Virus record (IMG/VR): IMGVR_UViG_3300025892_000127
Coordinates: 1-26,807 of that record
Origin: a virus
DNA length: 26,807 nt
Direction: 5' to 3' (one strand)
Shown here: positions 1 through 9,408 of the stretch, in pieces
How the letters are laid out: each line of letters opens with the position of its first letter
Numbering within the stretch: the first letter of the stretch is position 1
The notes under the pieces: generated by a model
Seen by the model: the letters and a program-made list of their open reading frames with translations, nothing else
Databases searched by the model: none
Told to the model about the DNA's origin: nothing
Program-made: the position numbers and the translations under genes

Positions 1-1028
1 CTGGCATTATATTTTGGGATCTAACAGACTTGTTTGATAATACTGTTCAGAACGATATGGTGTGGTATTTGAATTCAACCGGCGATGGATACGGTGACGG
101 TGACATTGATGCACAAGAAGTTATTGAACACGTATTCCATACATTACACATGCATGGTTTAGATGCACAAACATTAAAAATGTATCCTTCTATAAGTTCA
201 GACTGGGCAACTGGTCCATTATATGCGGCAATGGAAGAAGCATACGATGCAGGTAAATGGGATCCGTCAGGATATAACAATCCATCAAATGATTGGAAGA
301 CCAATGGAGATGCATTTGAAGTAGCGGCAAAAGAATATTTGTTTCTACTAAACTTTGCTATGTTTGAGTATACAGAATTATGGGAAAATGGAAGTCTTAG
401 TCCCGAATGGACAGACGATATGCGTACACAGTCTGGTATTCAAACAAATAATCCTCTAGGTTATGCATTACACAATACATATATTGCTCCTGTTATTAGT
501 AGGCCTACGTTGTCAACAATTAGAAGTATATTCCAAGACGGAAATACACCAGCACAAGATGATCCAACTCAAGCAGGACGATCAGGTTATTTTGTTACAC
601 AGTTAGTAAAAGAACGATCTACAGACTTTAGCGAAAAAGGACCAAGAGTTGATATTTTTGCTCCTGGTTATGCAATTCAAGCGGCAATTCCAAGTGGAGC
701 AGATTTAGATGCTAATAGTACAACACACCCTGATAATGCAAGTTACAAAATTAGAAAGTTACAAGGAACATCAATGGCATCACCACAAGTTTGTGGTATT
801 TTAACTCAATTATTACAAGCAAGACCCCATTATACACAAGCAGATTGTCTTGCGTGGCTACAAGATCAAGCAGTAGATAACAGACTAAATGACCCAACTG
901 TTGGTACTCCTAGTACAGATTATCAAAATTTTAGAGCATTAAATGGTGCTAATAACAAATATTTACAAACACCCTTTGTAAGTGGTTTAAAGTATAATTT
1001 TACAGGTGGAATTAGTTTTTCCAGATAA
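1..1028 (+). CDS. Subtilisin-like (S8) serine protease, 3' part only; gene enters from outside the window
   Basis: The reading frame is open to the left edge (first full codon at base 3), so the N-terminus is missing. The C-terminal part is clearly subtilase-like: a GPRVDIFAPG segment near base 645 is followed by GTSMASP at 765-785, with the nucleophile serine at 771-773. The catalytic Asp and His must lie upstream of the window or be absent. Between the edge and about base 480 is a different-looking region with an Asp/Gly-rich DGYGDGDID stretch, an EHVFH motif near base 130 and several Trp residues. It resembles a domain I recall from large extracellular proteins of marine bacteria, but I cannot name it. 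The gene ends 38 bases before the next one and lies upstream of a giant fibre, so a virion-associated protease (fibre processing or host-surface digestion) is plausible. Subtilase assignment is firm; role is inferred. Confidence 0.8.
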   Translation, partial: GIIFWDLTDLFDNTVQNDMVWYLNSTGDGYGDGDIDAQEVIEHVFHTLHMHGLDAQTLKMYPSISSDWATGPLYAAMEEAYDAGKWDPSGYNNPSNDWKTNGDAFEVAAKEYLFLLNFAMFEYTELWENGSLSPEWTDDMRTQSGIQTNNPLGYALHNTYIAPVISRPTLSTIRSIFQDGNTPAQDDPTQAGRSGYFVTQLVKERSTDFSEKGPRVDIFAPGYAIQAAIPSGADLDANSTTHPDNASYKIRKLQGTSMASPQVCGILTQLLQARPHYTQADCLAWLQDQAVDNRLNDPTVGTPSTDYQNFRALNGANNKYLQTPFVSGLKYNFTGGISFSR

Positions 1029-1029
1029 G

Positions 1030-1037
1030 CATAAATA
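1030..1037 (+). promoter_or_regulatory. T4-type late promoter (CATAAATA)
   Basis: CATAAATA matches the T4 late consensus TATAAATA at seven of eight positions. Using T4 spacing, transcription should start near 1043, leaving a leader of about 23 bases that carries a GGAG ribosome site at 1054-1057 for the TTG start at 1066. Confidence 0.7.
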
Positions 1038-1065
1038 CTTTTAAGTTTACAACGGAGATACTATT

Positions 1066-1440
1066 TTGGCAAGTAATGCAAGAGTTATAGCAGACGGAGG
1101 CGGCGGCGGAGGCGGCGGCGGTGGCGGCGAATATGCTGGTACAAGAAATGACAGTTTTCACGCTTTATCAGTCAACGACGACGGAATGCTAAAGTACACA
1201 AAATTTGATATGATTGATAAAAATTCTACACTTAAAATTTCAACTGATGCTGGAAATTCTAGTTGGGAAGGTATTACCTATAGTTTTGATAACTACAATC
1301 ATACAACAGGAAAACCAAATAGTAATACGTTATATGATCAATACAAGTTTAGTGGAAGGGATCAATTTTATTTTATCGACGATGATGGTAATCTTATTGT
1401 TAGATTCAATGAGAATTATACACACACCGAGCCAAAATAA
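1066..1440 (+). CDS. Small poly-glycine structural protein (hypothetical)
   Basis: This 124-residue protein starts at a TTG codon. The start is chosen because GGAG at 1054-1057 is well placed and no in-frame ATG occurs before residue 40. After MASNARVIAD comes an uninterrupted run of eleven glycines (1096-1128), then a soluble, Asp/Asn/Tyr-rich region with a short FIDDDGNLIVRF segment. There is no signal peptide or membrane segment. Glycine runs occur in phage tail-fibre and adhesin proteins as flexible or polyglycine-helical elements, and the gene sits between a protease and a giant fibre gene, each with its own late promoter. A small tail or fibre accessory protein is the best guess. I do not recognise the family. 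Confidence 0.7.
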   Translation: MASNARVIADGGGGGGGGGGGEYAGTRNDSFHALSVNDDGMLKYTKFDMIDKNSTLKISTDAGNSSWEGITYSFDNYNHTTGKPNSNTLYDQYKFSGRDQFYFIDDDGNLIVRFNENYTHTEPK

Positions 1441-1447
1441 ATAAATA
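1436..1447 (+). promoter_or_regulatory. Tandem overlapping T4-type late promoter for the giant fibre
   Basis: AATAAATAAATA contains two overlapping late-promoter octamers (1436-1443 and 1440-1447), giving predicted starts near 1449 or 1453. The promoter overlaps the stop codon of the upstream gene. The fibre ATG at 1465 follows within 12-16 bases, preceded by a GGATGGG stretch as a poor Shine-Dalgarno match. Confidence 0.6.
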
Positions 1448-1464
1448 AGGATGGGTAATAGAAC

Positions 1465-4400
1465 ATGGCAGATTTTAATCTAGGTAGAATTAAGTTTAAA
1501 TGGAGAGGCGCTTGGGTAACAGGCTACTCATACATTAAAGACGATGTAGTACTACATGGTGGTATATCATATGTAGTAAAAGAAAATCATACTTCTTCAA
1601 GTGTCGAAGGCGATCTTTCAAGTGCTAAACTTGAAAAGATGGCAGGCGGTACTGAGTGGAAAGGTGATTGGGTTACAGCAACAGTTTACAAACGTGGAGA
1701 TATTGTTAAGTACAAATCAAACGTTTATATTGTAACTGAAGGACATACTGCTGGCGCAAACTTCGAAACATCAACTAGCACAGATGCAAACTTATATATT
1801 TCAGGTATTGAATATGATGGCGAATATGTTAATTCCCAAGAATACAATATTGGTAACCTAGTAACTTACGGAAATTCACTTTACTTAAACATTCAACATA
1901 CAACAGGTAGTAATTTACCAGGTGGAGCCCCATCCGCTACCACATATACAATTACTGTTAATGTTGACACACTAGGCGGTACTGGTGGAAACAGATATTT
2001 TGTAGACGGAACACAAGCACCAGACTTAGCATTTACTGAAGGTAACACTTATATCTTTAATCAAGATAGTGGTACTAACAACGGACACCCGATACTATTT
2101 TCAAGAACAGGAAATGGATCACACGCAGGTGGAGCAGTATATGAAGAAGGTGTTGAATATTATTTAGACGGACAATTACAGTTAAGTAAAACACAATACC
2201 TAGCAGGATTTGATGCCGCAACAACAAGACAGGTAAGAATTACAGTACCACAAAGTTCACCAAATACTTTATACTGGTATTGTCATAATCATCCTGACAT
2301 GACTGAACAAGCAACAGATGGTGATTGGTCAACAATCACTGTTAGTGAAAGTTCAACGTATTGGGCATTAGTTGCCGCAGGTTCAGGCTGGAGAGGCGCT
2401 TATAATTCTTCTGAAAGTTATTACTTACAAGACATTGTTACATACGGTGGTTATCTTTACATTGCTAAAAATGACTCAACAGGCGTAGCACCAACAGAAA
2501 CAAACAACTGGGACATCTTTGCAACTTCTTATAATGAAAGAGGTACATGGGATAATACTACAGTTTACTCCGCTGGTGACGTTATCAAGTATGGAGCAAA
2601 AAGATATATTGTTAAACAAGGACAAACTCCGCCAACTGGTACAACCCCAACTACTACACAATACTATGATGTGTTTGTTGAAGCCTTTGAATACAAAGGC
2701 GGTTGGAATGATGGTCAAGAATACTATCCAGGTGATATTGTATTAGAAGGTGGTAGATTATGGGAAGCACAAGTAGTACACACTTCGACAGTATCTAATA
2801 ACCCAAGTGATCCTGCCGCAGGCGGCGGTATATGGTCAACGTTCCTTCCAGGTATGAAATGGAACGGCGCATGGAGTATTAGTTCAACTTATTATCAAGA
2901 TGATGTTGTAGAATATAATTTAAGTTCTTACATTGCATTAAGAGAAACAATTGGTGAAACTCCAAATGTTAGTCCTGCGGCTTGGAATTTAGTTGCACAA
3001 GGCGATGCAAGTACTATCACTACAACACGTGGTGACATAGTTGTTAGAGGATCAGTTGGAAACATTCCACTATCAATTGGACCAGCAGGTTCATACTTAT
3101 ACAGTGATGGAACTGATGTAAAATGGGGTGCTCAAACTCCACAACAAGATTATTTTGTATCACCACAAGGTGATGACACAAACGATGGTAGAACACCAGC
3201 AACAGCATGGAAAACAATTAGACATGCGGCTGACACTGTGTTTAACAGAGGCCAAAGTATTATTGCTATTGCGTCAGGATCGTATAAAGAACAATGTCCA
3301 ATTAAAGTTGGTAAAGGTATTGTTGTAGAAGGTGGCGGCCTAGGTGCTGTTGATGTACAACCAGACACAACCAACGACAACGGTTTTGGTGTTGGTATAT
3401 CCGATGACGGATCTACTCCAAACGCTAACTCAGATGTATTCCAAATGAATAACGGTTCAAGATTACGTAACATTGTATTTAGAGGTTTTAGTACTGGTTC
3501 AGTTCAAGCATGTTTAGATCCGGGTACAAGTCCAAATGATACAAGTGTTTGGATTACTTCACAATCACCTTACGTACAAAACTGTACTAACTTTACACCA
3601 GGTGGTACTGGAATGAAAATTGACGGTGCTCTACACAATGGTGGTTATAAGAGTATGGTTGCAAATGACTGGACACAAATTAACTCCGATGGTATTGGTG
3701 TACACGCACTAAACGATGGACGTTCAGAACTTGTTTCTGTGTTTACATACTATTGTAATGTAGGTTACCTAGCAGAAAGCGGTGGTAAAATTCGTTCAGT
3801 TAACGGTTCAAGTGCATATGGTGAATTTGCTGTTAGAGCAGATGGTTTTTCACAAGCAGAAACACCACTAACAGGACATATTAGACTAGCAACACAAGAA
3901 CTAAACGCTATTCAAGAAGTACAACATGATGTAACATTTAACAATTCATACAAAGATTCAACAGGTGATATTTTTGCAGTTGGACACACAGCACCAGCGT
4001 ACTCAGGTACAAACTATGCAACTTTCCAACAAGCATCATCTTACATGTATTTTGCAAGATGGACAGGTAACACATTAGATTGGCAACAAACACTAGGTGC
4101 ACCAACAAGTGATAACGTTGGATTTACTGGTGAATTAAATGTTGTTTGTGAAGATACTGCAGGTGGTTACTATGCGGCAGGTAGAATTTACCAAAACAGT
4201 GTGTACAAAGGTTTTATTGTTAAGTTTACAAGACTAGGTGAAATACAATGGCAGAAAGTTATTTCTGCTACAGATAATATTACAGGTATGGTACATGATG
4301 AAAGTCAAGCACTATACATAGCAGGTAATCACTCAACAGCAGGTGCAACACTTGCTAAATTATCAAATGGTGGTGTAATACAATGGAGTGAAACTATCAA

Positions 4401-7400
4401 CTATGATGGTAGTACAACTAACTCAATTGATGTTGTAAGTCTAGCATTTGGTAGACCAAGTTTATCAAGTACTGTAACGTACACAACAGAAGGTGCGGCA
4501 GACTTAGAAGGAAAAGTATTTTTAGGATTTAACGATGGTACTGCAAACGAAACAGGTATTGTAGCATATGATTCAAACGGAAACTACATTAAGAGTTTCC
4601 ACTTAGGCGACTATAGTATGTTTGACATGAAGTTTGACAACACAGGTGAAGATGGTTTATACTTTGCAGTTGGTGGACAGTATGTAAGAAGTGTTACTTC
4701 GTATGCTTACCCACAAACACAATTAACATATTCAGGATCAACACCAACTACAGTTGCTAACGTAAACATTGGCGGTGGTAGTGGTGGATCTGTTAGAATT
4801 GCTTTTGATACAGGCGGAGCAACATTAGATCAAGACGCTAATATTACAGTAGGCTATAGTTTATTCAGTAGTGGTACTGGAGTTGCAATAGTTGTTGCTA
4901 ACCAAGGTGTTACAGGTAACCAGCACATTATTGATGTTAACATTACAAGTGGAACATTTGTAAATGCTGAAACTGTAGAGATGAGATCACCACCAACAGT
5001 TAACACATATGATAACCCAATTCTTGCAAGAATTAGATTAGATGGCGAAGTTGCATGGCAAAAACAATATGCTTCATTAAAAACAGGCCGTTATAAAGCA
5101 ATTACTCCACTAGGTGATGAACTTTATGCAGTTGGATCTATTGAAACAGTTGCAGGATCTAATGTATACAACGGTTTGATATCAAGTTTTGATTCAGCAG
5201 GTATACATGCATTTAGTAGAGAATTATCAGATAACGATTCAGGTGTAGAACTAAACAGTGTTTCCATTGATGGTGTTAACCTTATTATGGCAGGTATGAC
5301 AAATGGTAACAACGCAGGTTACTTTAACTTTACAAGAACAGGTGGCGGTTTTGGTACACTAGATGATTCAAGTGGAGCATACAATTATATTACAGTTACA
5401 CCTACTATTGAAGATGCAACTATTTTAGATTACAAATTCCATGACATGGACTTTAGTGATGCAACACTTGCACTTACAGATACAAACGGTGTTGTTGATA
5501 ACTCACCAGAAAAAGTATTATCGATCCAAGCAACTAGACAAGGTTTTGCTAGTATTGGTACAGGTATTAGTTTTGCTGTAGACGGATTAGAAAGACCAAT
5601 TAAAGATGGTTCGGTAGCATTTATTGATGGAGATAGTGAAACTTACTTTATTATTTCTACAAGCGGTTACCAACAACCTACATTTACAACTGGAAATGAT
5701 CCAAATGCTTATGCGTTGATTAATGCTAACAAAGCATTCTTACAAGAAGAAGTTATTCAATATATTGATGCAACATATCCGTCATTGGTATATGACACAG
5801 CATTATGTAGACGTGATACAGGATTAATTATTGATGCAGTATTATTTGACTTAGATACAGCATCAAATGGTAAATCAGTTGACGCTGGTTATTCATATTA
5901 TTCAAGTCCATCTGCAAGATATGCAATTACAACACAAAAAGCAGAAACAGTTGCGGCAAACACATACTTAAAAACTATTATTGCTAACATTGTCAACGAA
6001 ACAGTACCAGCAACAGTACGTGGTACAGTTCCGCAGGTTACAGATGCAGGACTTGTTAGAGAAGCAGGCTCAGATACTAGAGCACAAACACTTGTACAAG
6101 TAGTAATTGACATTATTAACATTGGTAAAAGTTCGGCTCCAGCAAAAATAAACTACGGTACATCAAACATTGCTGTTGATCCAAAAGTTCCAAGTAACAA
6201 AACACCAGATGAAGGTGCAAGAGTAACAATACGTGAAGCATTTAGTCAGGTACGTATGACAGGACATGACTTCTTAGACATTGGTACAGGTGGATTTGCT
6301 GATACTAACTATCCAGTTATTATTAAAGCAGACTACGGACAAACACCAAACCAAGAAGCAGAAACTATTTCGCAAAACGGTGGTAGAGTGTTCTACGTAA
6401 CCACTGACCAAGATGGTAACTTTAGAGTTGGTGACTACTTTAAGGTTGAACAGGCCACTGGTAGAGCAACACTATCGTCAGAAGAATTTGACTTAACAGG
6501 TTTGAACGAACTACAACTTGGTAGTATTACAGCAGGTAAAACTGGTGCTACTATTAACGAATTTAGTACAGATCCAAACTTAACAGATATTTCAGATAAC
6601 AGTGTTCCAACAGAAGGTGCTGTTTACAAGTTTGTTAAATCAGGATTTATGGGTACAGACGCAATGGTACTTGCACGTGGTGCAACTAACCAACGTCCAA
6701 CAGAAACAATTGAAGGTATGTTACGTTACAACAGTACCTTAAAAACAATTGAATTCTATAACGGTACAGAATGGGCAACATCAGGCGGTGCTGGTCTAAG
6801 TATTGTTAGTGTTACACCAAACATATTTGATCCAGATGTAGATACTACAATTGAAATTTTAGGTGATAAATTTAGTGATCCAACAGGTGTTAAATTTGGT
6901 AATATTACAGTTCCATTGAGTTCAGTTACGTATGTAAGTGAACAAGAAATTACAGTACAAACAGGCGCAGGCGTGTTTAGTGGACTAGCGGCAGGTAGAT
7001 ACAATGTAGAACTTACAACTACAAACGGATCTAAATCAACATTACCAAGAGGTATTGAAGTTGATAATGCTCCTAATGCTAATACACCAGCAGGTAGTTT
7101 AGGTAGTTTCCAAGAAACAACATCAGTTAATATTACAAGTGTTACAGCAACAGACCCAGATGGTGATACGGTTGTTTACAGTATTATACTTGATGCAGGA
7201 AGTTTATTTGCAGACCAAGGTGGTCCGCTAACAATGAACAGTGCAACTGGTGCAATTACAGGTACTTTACCTAGTGTTCCTAGTACAACAACTAAAACAT
7301 TTACAGTTAGAATGGCTTCACAAGGTACAAACGGTACAGTAAACACTGATGTAATTTACTCATTAGAGATTTTACAGAATACTGCACCAACATTTACATC

Positions 7401-8604
7401 ACCAACAGCAGGTACAACACCAGGCGGTGATGATGGTACAACAAGTGATAGTACATACGGTACAACAAGTATCCAACTTACAGCAAATGAACCAGATGCA
7501 GGACAAACACTTACTTACAGTGTACAATCAGATGCTGAAGGTTTATTCAGTAACGGTCTAAGTTTGAATACAGGAACAGGTTTAATTAGTGGTACAATTA
7601 ACCATAGTTGGTTGAACAGAGGATACGACAGAACAGGATCAGTAACTATTAGAGTTACAGACGATGCGGCGTTCCCAGCAAGTGACGATGTAACATTTAA
7701 TATCAAAGGTAGAACTACTTGGAGATATAGAACTGTTATTAACAGAGGTTACATGGCAGGCGGATATAAGAGTTCGGTTCCATGGTCAAACGTTAACAGA
7801 ACAAGTCACTCAAACGATACTTCAAATAACTTAGGTAACTTGATGGATCAACCAGGTACATATATGGACGGTGGACATAGTGATGTAACAGGATGGTCAT
7901 GGGGTAACGATCCGAGTTATCCTACTAACTCAAACAGAGGTTGGGCGTTTAACATGACAAACGATTCACGTAAGGGTTACAACAATAGTTCGTTGAACAT
8001 GAGTACTGGACGTAATGACCACGGTGTTTCAAACTACGATACACAGTTTAGTGTAATTACAGGTGGTGGTAGTGCTAACACAGACATTATGAATCACTCT
8101 TCAGAAACTATGCGTACAAACGTTAACAACTCAGGTATAAGTTCAGACTATGTTGGAGCGGCATGGAGTCAAAGTGCTGGTTATCACTGGAATGGTGGTT
8201 CACACAGAAGGATTGCATTTAGTACAGAGTCTTGGAGTGGACTGTTTAGTACACAAGGTACACACTCAAAAGGATTAACAAGTAAGTACGGTTACTACTA
8301 CATTGGCCCACCAAACAACTCACGTAACTTAGAGAAAGTTAACTCTAGTAATGATAGTTCACAAGGAACAATTGGTAACTTCCCGAATGGTCAGAACACA
8401 CAAGGTGAGCATAACATGCAAATGGGACAGGATGCAGGATACTCAGTTGGTATGTGGCAGGGTTCAAATGGTCAGGCTAACGACAGTTGGAAACTTACAT
8501 ATTCAAATGATAGTATGAGTAACGGATCAAGTGGACAAAGTGCATTACAACCAAAAGGCCAGCCTGGATGTTCATCAGGGGCGTGCTTTAGTACAGGGAT
8601 TTAA
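1465..8604 (+). CDS. Giant multidomain tail fibre / adhesin
   Basis: At 2379 residues this is the largest gene in the window and almost certainly a virion surface protein for host binding. Visible modules in order: seven short Trp/Tyr-rich repeats resembling carbohydrate-binding CBM5/12 modules (residues about 11-150 and 305-513), interrupted by a cupredoxin-like domain (about 157-295; H208, C273, H276, M279); a fibre-type TRGDIVVRG segment; a DUF1565/pectate-lyase-like beta-helix starting DYFVSPQGDD (about 556-800); a propeller-like region with repeated WQK/WQQ and AVG motifs (about 820-1300); a module with CRRDTGLIIDAV and a DQDGNFRVGD segment typical of cyanophage structural proteins (about 1440-1730); an IPT/TIG Ig-like domain (about 1776-1870); two cadherin-like/He_PIG domains (about 1875-2085); and a Gly/Asn/Ser-rich tip (2090-2379). 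Product class is firm; the receptor is unknown. Confidence 0.88.
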   Translation: MADFNLGRIKFKWRGAWVTGYSYIKDDVVLHGGISYVVKENHTSSSVEGDLSSAKLEKMAGGTEWKGDWVTATVYKRGDIVKYKSNVYIVTEGHTAGANFETSTSTDANLYISGIEYDGEYVNSQEYNIGNLVTYGNSLYLNIQHTTGSNLPGGAPSATTYTITVNVDTLGGTGGNRYFVDGTQAPDLAFTEGNTYIFNQDSGTNNGHPILFSRTGNGSHAGGAVYEEGVEYYLDGQLQLSKTQYLAGFDAATTRQVRITVPQSSPNTLYWYCHNHPDMTEQATDGDWSTITVSESSTYWALVAAGSGWRGAYNSSESYYLQDIVTYGGYLYIAKNDSTGVAPTETNNWDIFATSYNERGTWDNTTVYSAGDVIKYGAKRYIVKQGQTPPTGTTPTTTQYYDVFVEAFEYKGGWNDGQEYYPGDIVLEGGRLWEAQVVHTSTVSNNPSDPAAGGGIWSTFLPGMKWNGAWSISSTYYQDDVVEYNLSSYIALRETIGETPNVSPAAWNLVAQGDASTITTTRGDIVVRGSVGNIPLSIGPAGSYLYSDGTDVKWGAQTPQQDYFVSPQGDDTNDGRTPATAWKTIRHAADTVFNRGQSIIAIASGSYKEQCPIKVGKGIVVEGGGLGAVDVQPDTTNDNGFGVGISDDGSTPNANSDVFQMNNGSRLRNIVFRGFSTGSVQACLDPGTSPNDTSVWITSQSPYVQNCTNFTPGGTGMKIDGALHNGGYKSMVANDWTQINSDGIGVHALNDGRSELVSVFTYYCNVGYLAESGGKIRSVNGSSAYGEFAVRADGFSQAETPLTGHIRLATQELNAIQEVQHDVTFNNSYKDSTGDIFAVGHTAPAYSGTNYATFQQASSYMYFARWTGNTLDWQQTLGAPTSDNVGFTGELNVVCEDTAGGYYAAGRIYQNSVYKGFIVKFTRLGEIQWQKVISATDNITGMVHDESQALYIAGNHSTAGATLAKLSNGGVIQWSETINYDGSTTNSIDVVSLAFGRPSLSSTVTYTTEGAADLEGKVFLGFNDGTANETGIVAYDSNGNYIKSFHLGDYSMFDMKFDNTGEDGLYFAVGGQYVRSVTSYAYPQTQLTYSGSTPTTVANVNIGGGSGGSVRIAFDTGGATLDQDANITVGYSLFSSGTGVAIVVANQGVTGNQHIIDVNITSGTFVNAETVEMRSPPTVNTYDNPILARIRLDGEVAWQKQYASLKTGRYKAITPLGDELYAVGSIETVAGSNVYNGLISSFDSAGIHAFSRELSDNDSGVELNSVSIDGVNLIMAGMTNGNNAGYFNFTRTGGGFGTLDDSSGAYNYITVTPTIEDATILDYKFHDMDFSDATLALTDTNGVVDNSPEKVLSIQATRQGFASIGTGISFAVDGLERPIKDGSVAFIDGDSETYFIISTSGYQQPTFTTGNDPNAYALINANKAFLQEEVIQYIDATYPSLVYDTALCRRDTGLIIDAVLFDLDTASNGKSVDAGYSYYSSPSARYAITTQKAETVAANTYLKTIIANIVNETVPATVRGTVPQVTDAGLVREAGSDTRAQTLVQVVIDIINIGKSSAPAKINYGTSNIAVDPKVPSNKTPDEGARVTIREAFSQVRMTGHDFLDIGTGGFADTNYPVIIKADYGQTPNQEAETISQNGGRVFYVTTDQDGNFRVGDYFKVEQATGRATLSSEEFDLTGLNELQLGSITAGKTGATINEFSTDPNLTDISDNSVPTEGAVYKFVKSGFMGTDAMVLARGATNQRPTETIEGMLRYNSTLKTIEFYNGTEWATSGGAGLSIVSVTPNIFDPDVDTTIEILGDKFSDPTGVKFGNITVPLSSVTYVSEQEITVQTGAGVFSGLAAGRYNVELTTTNGSKSTLPRGIEVDNAPNANTPAGSLGSFQETTSVNITSVTATDPDGDTVVYSIILDAGSLFADQGGPLTMNSATGAITGTLPSVPSTTTKTFTVRMASQGTNGTVNTDVIYSLEILQNTAPTFTSPTAGTTPGGDDGTTSDSTYGTTSIQLTANEPDAGQTLTYSVQSDAEGLFSNGLSLNTGTGLISGTINHSWLNRGYDRTGSVTIRVTDDAAFPASDDVTFNIKGRTTWRYRTVINRGYMAGGYKSSVPWSNVNRTSHSNDTSNNLGNLMDQPGTYMDGGHSDVTGWSWGNDPSYPTNSNRGWAFNMTNDSRKGYNNSSLNMSTGRNDHGVSNYDTQFSVITGGGSANTDIMNHSSETMRTNVNNSGISSDYVGAAWSQSAGYHWNGGSHRRIAFSTESWSGLFSTQGTHSKGLTSKYGYYYIGPPNNSRNLEKVNSSNDSSQGTIGNFPNGQNTQGEHNMQMGQDAGYSVGMWQGSNGQANDSWKLTYSNDSMSNGSSGQSALQPKGQPGCSSGACFSTGI
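1495..3003 (+). repeat. Seven Trp-rich CBM5/12-like repeats within the fibre
   Basis: Each repeat has the pattern aromatic-x-G-x-W/Y, then about 10 residues, an aromatic, an acidic-hydrophobic V segment (DDVV, GDIV, DIVTYGG) and an aromatic Y-x-A/V. Copies begin near 1501 (WRGAW), 1657 (WKGDW), 1813 (YDGEY), 2388 (WRGAY), 2536 (ERGTW), 2692 (YKGGW) and 2860 (WNGAW). Such modules bind polysaccharide in chitinases. Copies 3 and 4 are separated by the cupredoxin-like domain. Confidence 0.7.
1933..2345 (+). other. Cupredoxin-like domain inside the fibre
   Basis: A beta-rich segment with YFVDG, a NNGHPILFS stretch (H208) and a terminal YWYCHNHPDM (C273, H276, M279) has the ligand order His...Cys-x2-His-x2-Met of type-1 copper folds. 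Related domains with YYC..H..M endings are common in marine phage structural proteins; whether copper is bound is unknown. Confidence 0.6.
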
Positions 8605-8606
8605 AA

Positions 8607-9362
8607 ATGAAATTATTATATTTTGGAAGAGAACAAGAAAACGGTTACATAAAAACAATTAAAACTGAGTTTGGTGGAATTATTGCAGAAATTGATGACG
8701 CAACATTAGAATTTATCGATTGGTCAAGTTTTATATATGCTAAAAAGTTTACCGACGAAGCATATGAAAAAGGTGTAACAAATTCTATGAAATCTTACAA
8801 CGAATATTGGACATGTGATCAAACAGGTGAAATTTCCGATACATGGAAACCAACTAAAACACCAGCACCAGGAATGCCAGACAGAGACCCTGAAGGTAAT
8901 ACATGGGTAAAAACTAAATTACCATGGACAAATTCTGAAGCGGCATGGATTATAGATTATGATAAATCATGGATTACAGGAAAAATTGCAACATTTGCAT
9001 ACATGGCATATACTTCAATTGATGTAGATAGAGGTCCTATTGAAAAAGAAACATGGGATTTACAGTATACACAAGCATTATCACATAGATCTACTGGTAG
9101 TACAGGTACATTACTTAGATTACTTGCTGACGCAAAAGGCGTAACACCGTCTAATTTTGCTGATAGTATTATTAGAAATAATGAAGATTATCAAACAAAA
9201 GTAGCCAAAGTATTAGCAGTATCTACAAAATTACGCAAAGACTTAAAAAACTGTACAACAATAGCACAAGTACAAGCATTTGTTGAAAAGTACTTAGAAG
9301 TTGATTATGGTAGAAATGTTGCAGAAGTAACACCAATGCGTACTTTATTCAAGAATATCTAG
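8607..9362 (+). CDS. Hypothetical protein downstream of the fibre, candidate fibre assembly factor
   Basis: This 251-residue soluble protein begins two bases after the fibre stop codon. AGGGA at 8595-8599 acts as a possible ribosome site inside the fibre's last codons, so translation is probably coupled. The middle is Trp-rich (SYNEYW, TWVKTKLPW, EAAWIIDYDKSW) and the C-terminal third looks helical. No catalytic motif, signal peptide or membrane segment is visible. In T4-like phages the gene next to a distal fibre often encodes its chaperone or adhesin cap (gp38 type), and that position is the only support for the suggested role. I do not recognise the family. Confidence 0.7.
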   Translation: MKLLYFGREQENGYIKTIKTEFGGIIAEIDDATLEFIDWSSFIYAKKFTDEAYEKGVTNSMKSYNEYWTCDQTGEISDTWKPTKTPAPGMPDRDPEGNTWVKTKLPWTNSEAAWIIDYDKSWITGKIATFAYMAYTSIDVDRGPIEKETWDLQYTQALSHRSTGSTGTLLRLLADAKGVTPSNFADSIIRNNEDYQTKVAKVLAVSTKLRKDLKNCTTIAQVQAFVEKYLEVDYGRNVAEVTPMRTLFKNI

Positions 9363-9366
9363 TCAC

Positions 9367-9374
9367 ATTAAATA
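9367..9374 (+). promoter_or_regulatory. T4-type late promoter (ATTAAATA)
   Basis: ATTAAATA matches the late consensus except at the first and third positions. The predicted start near 9380 leaves a leader of about 29 bases with a strong AAGGAG site at 9398-9403, five bases before the ATG at 9409. Confidence 0.6.
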
Positions 9375-9408
9375 CTCTGATAACTAATGTTATTAATAAG
9401 GAGTTAAC

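Noticed and set aside
3150-3473. Long minus-strand reading frame inside the fibre gene, and similar antisense frames in the sheath and methyltransferase genes
   Set aside because: They have no promoter or ribosome site and no family-like sequence, and mirror the codon pattern of the real gene.
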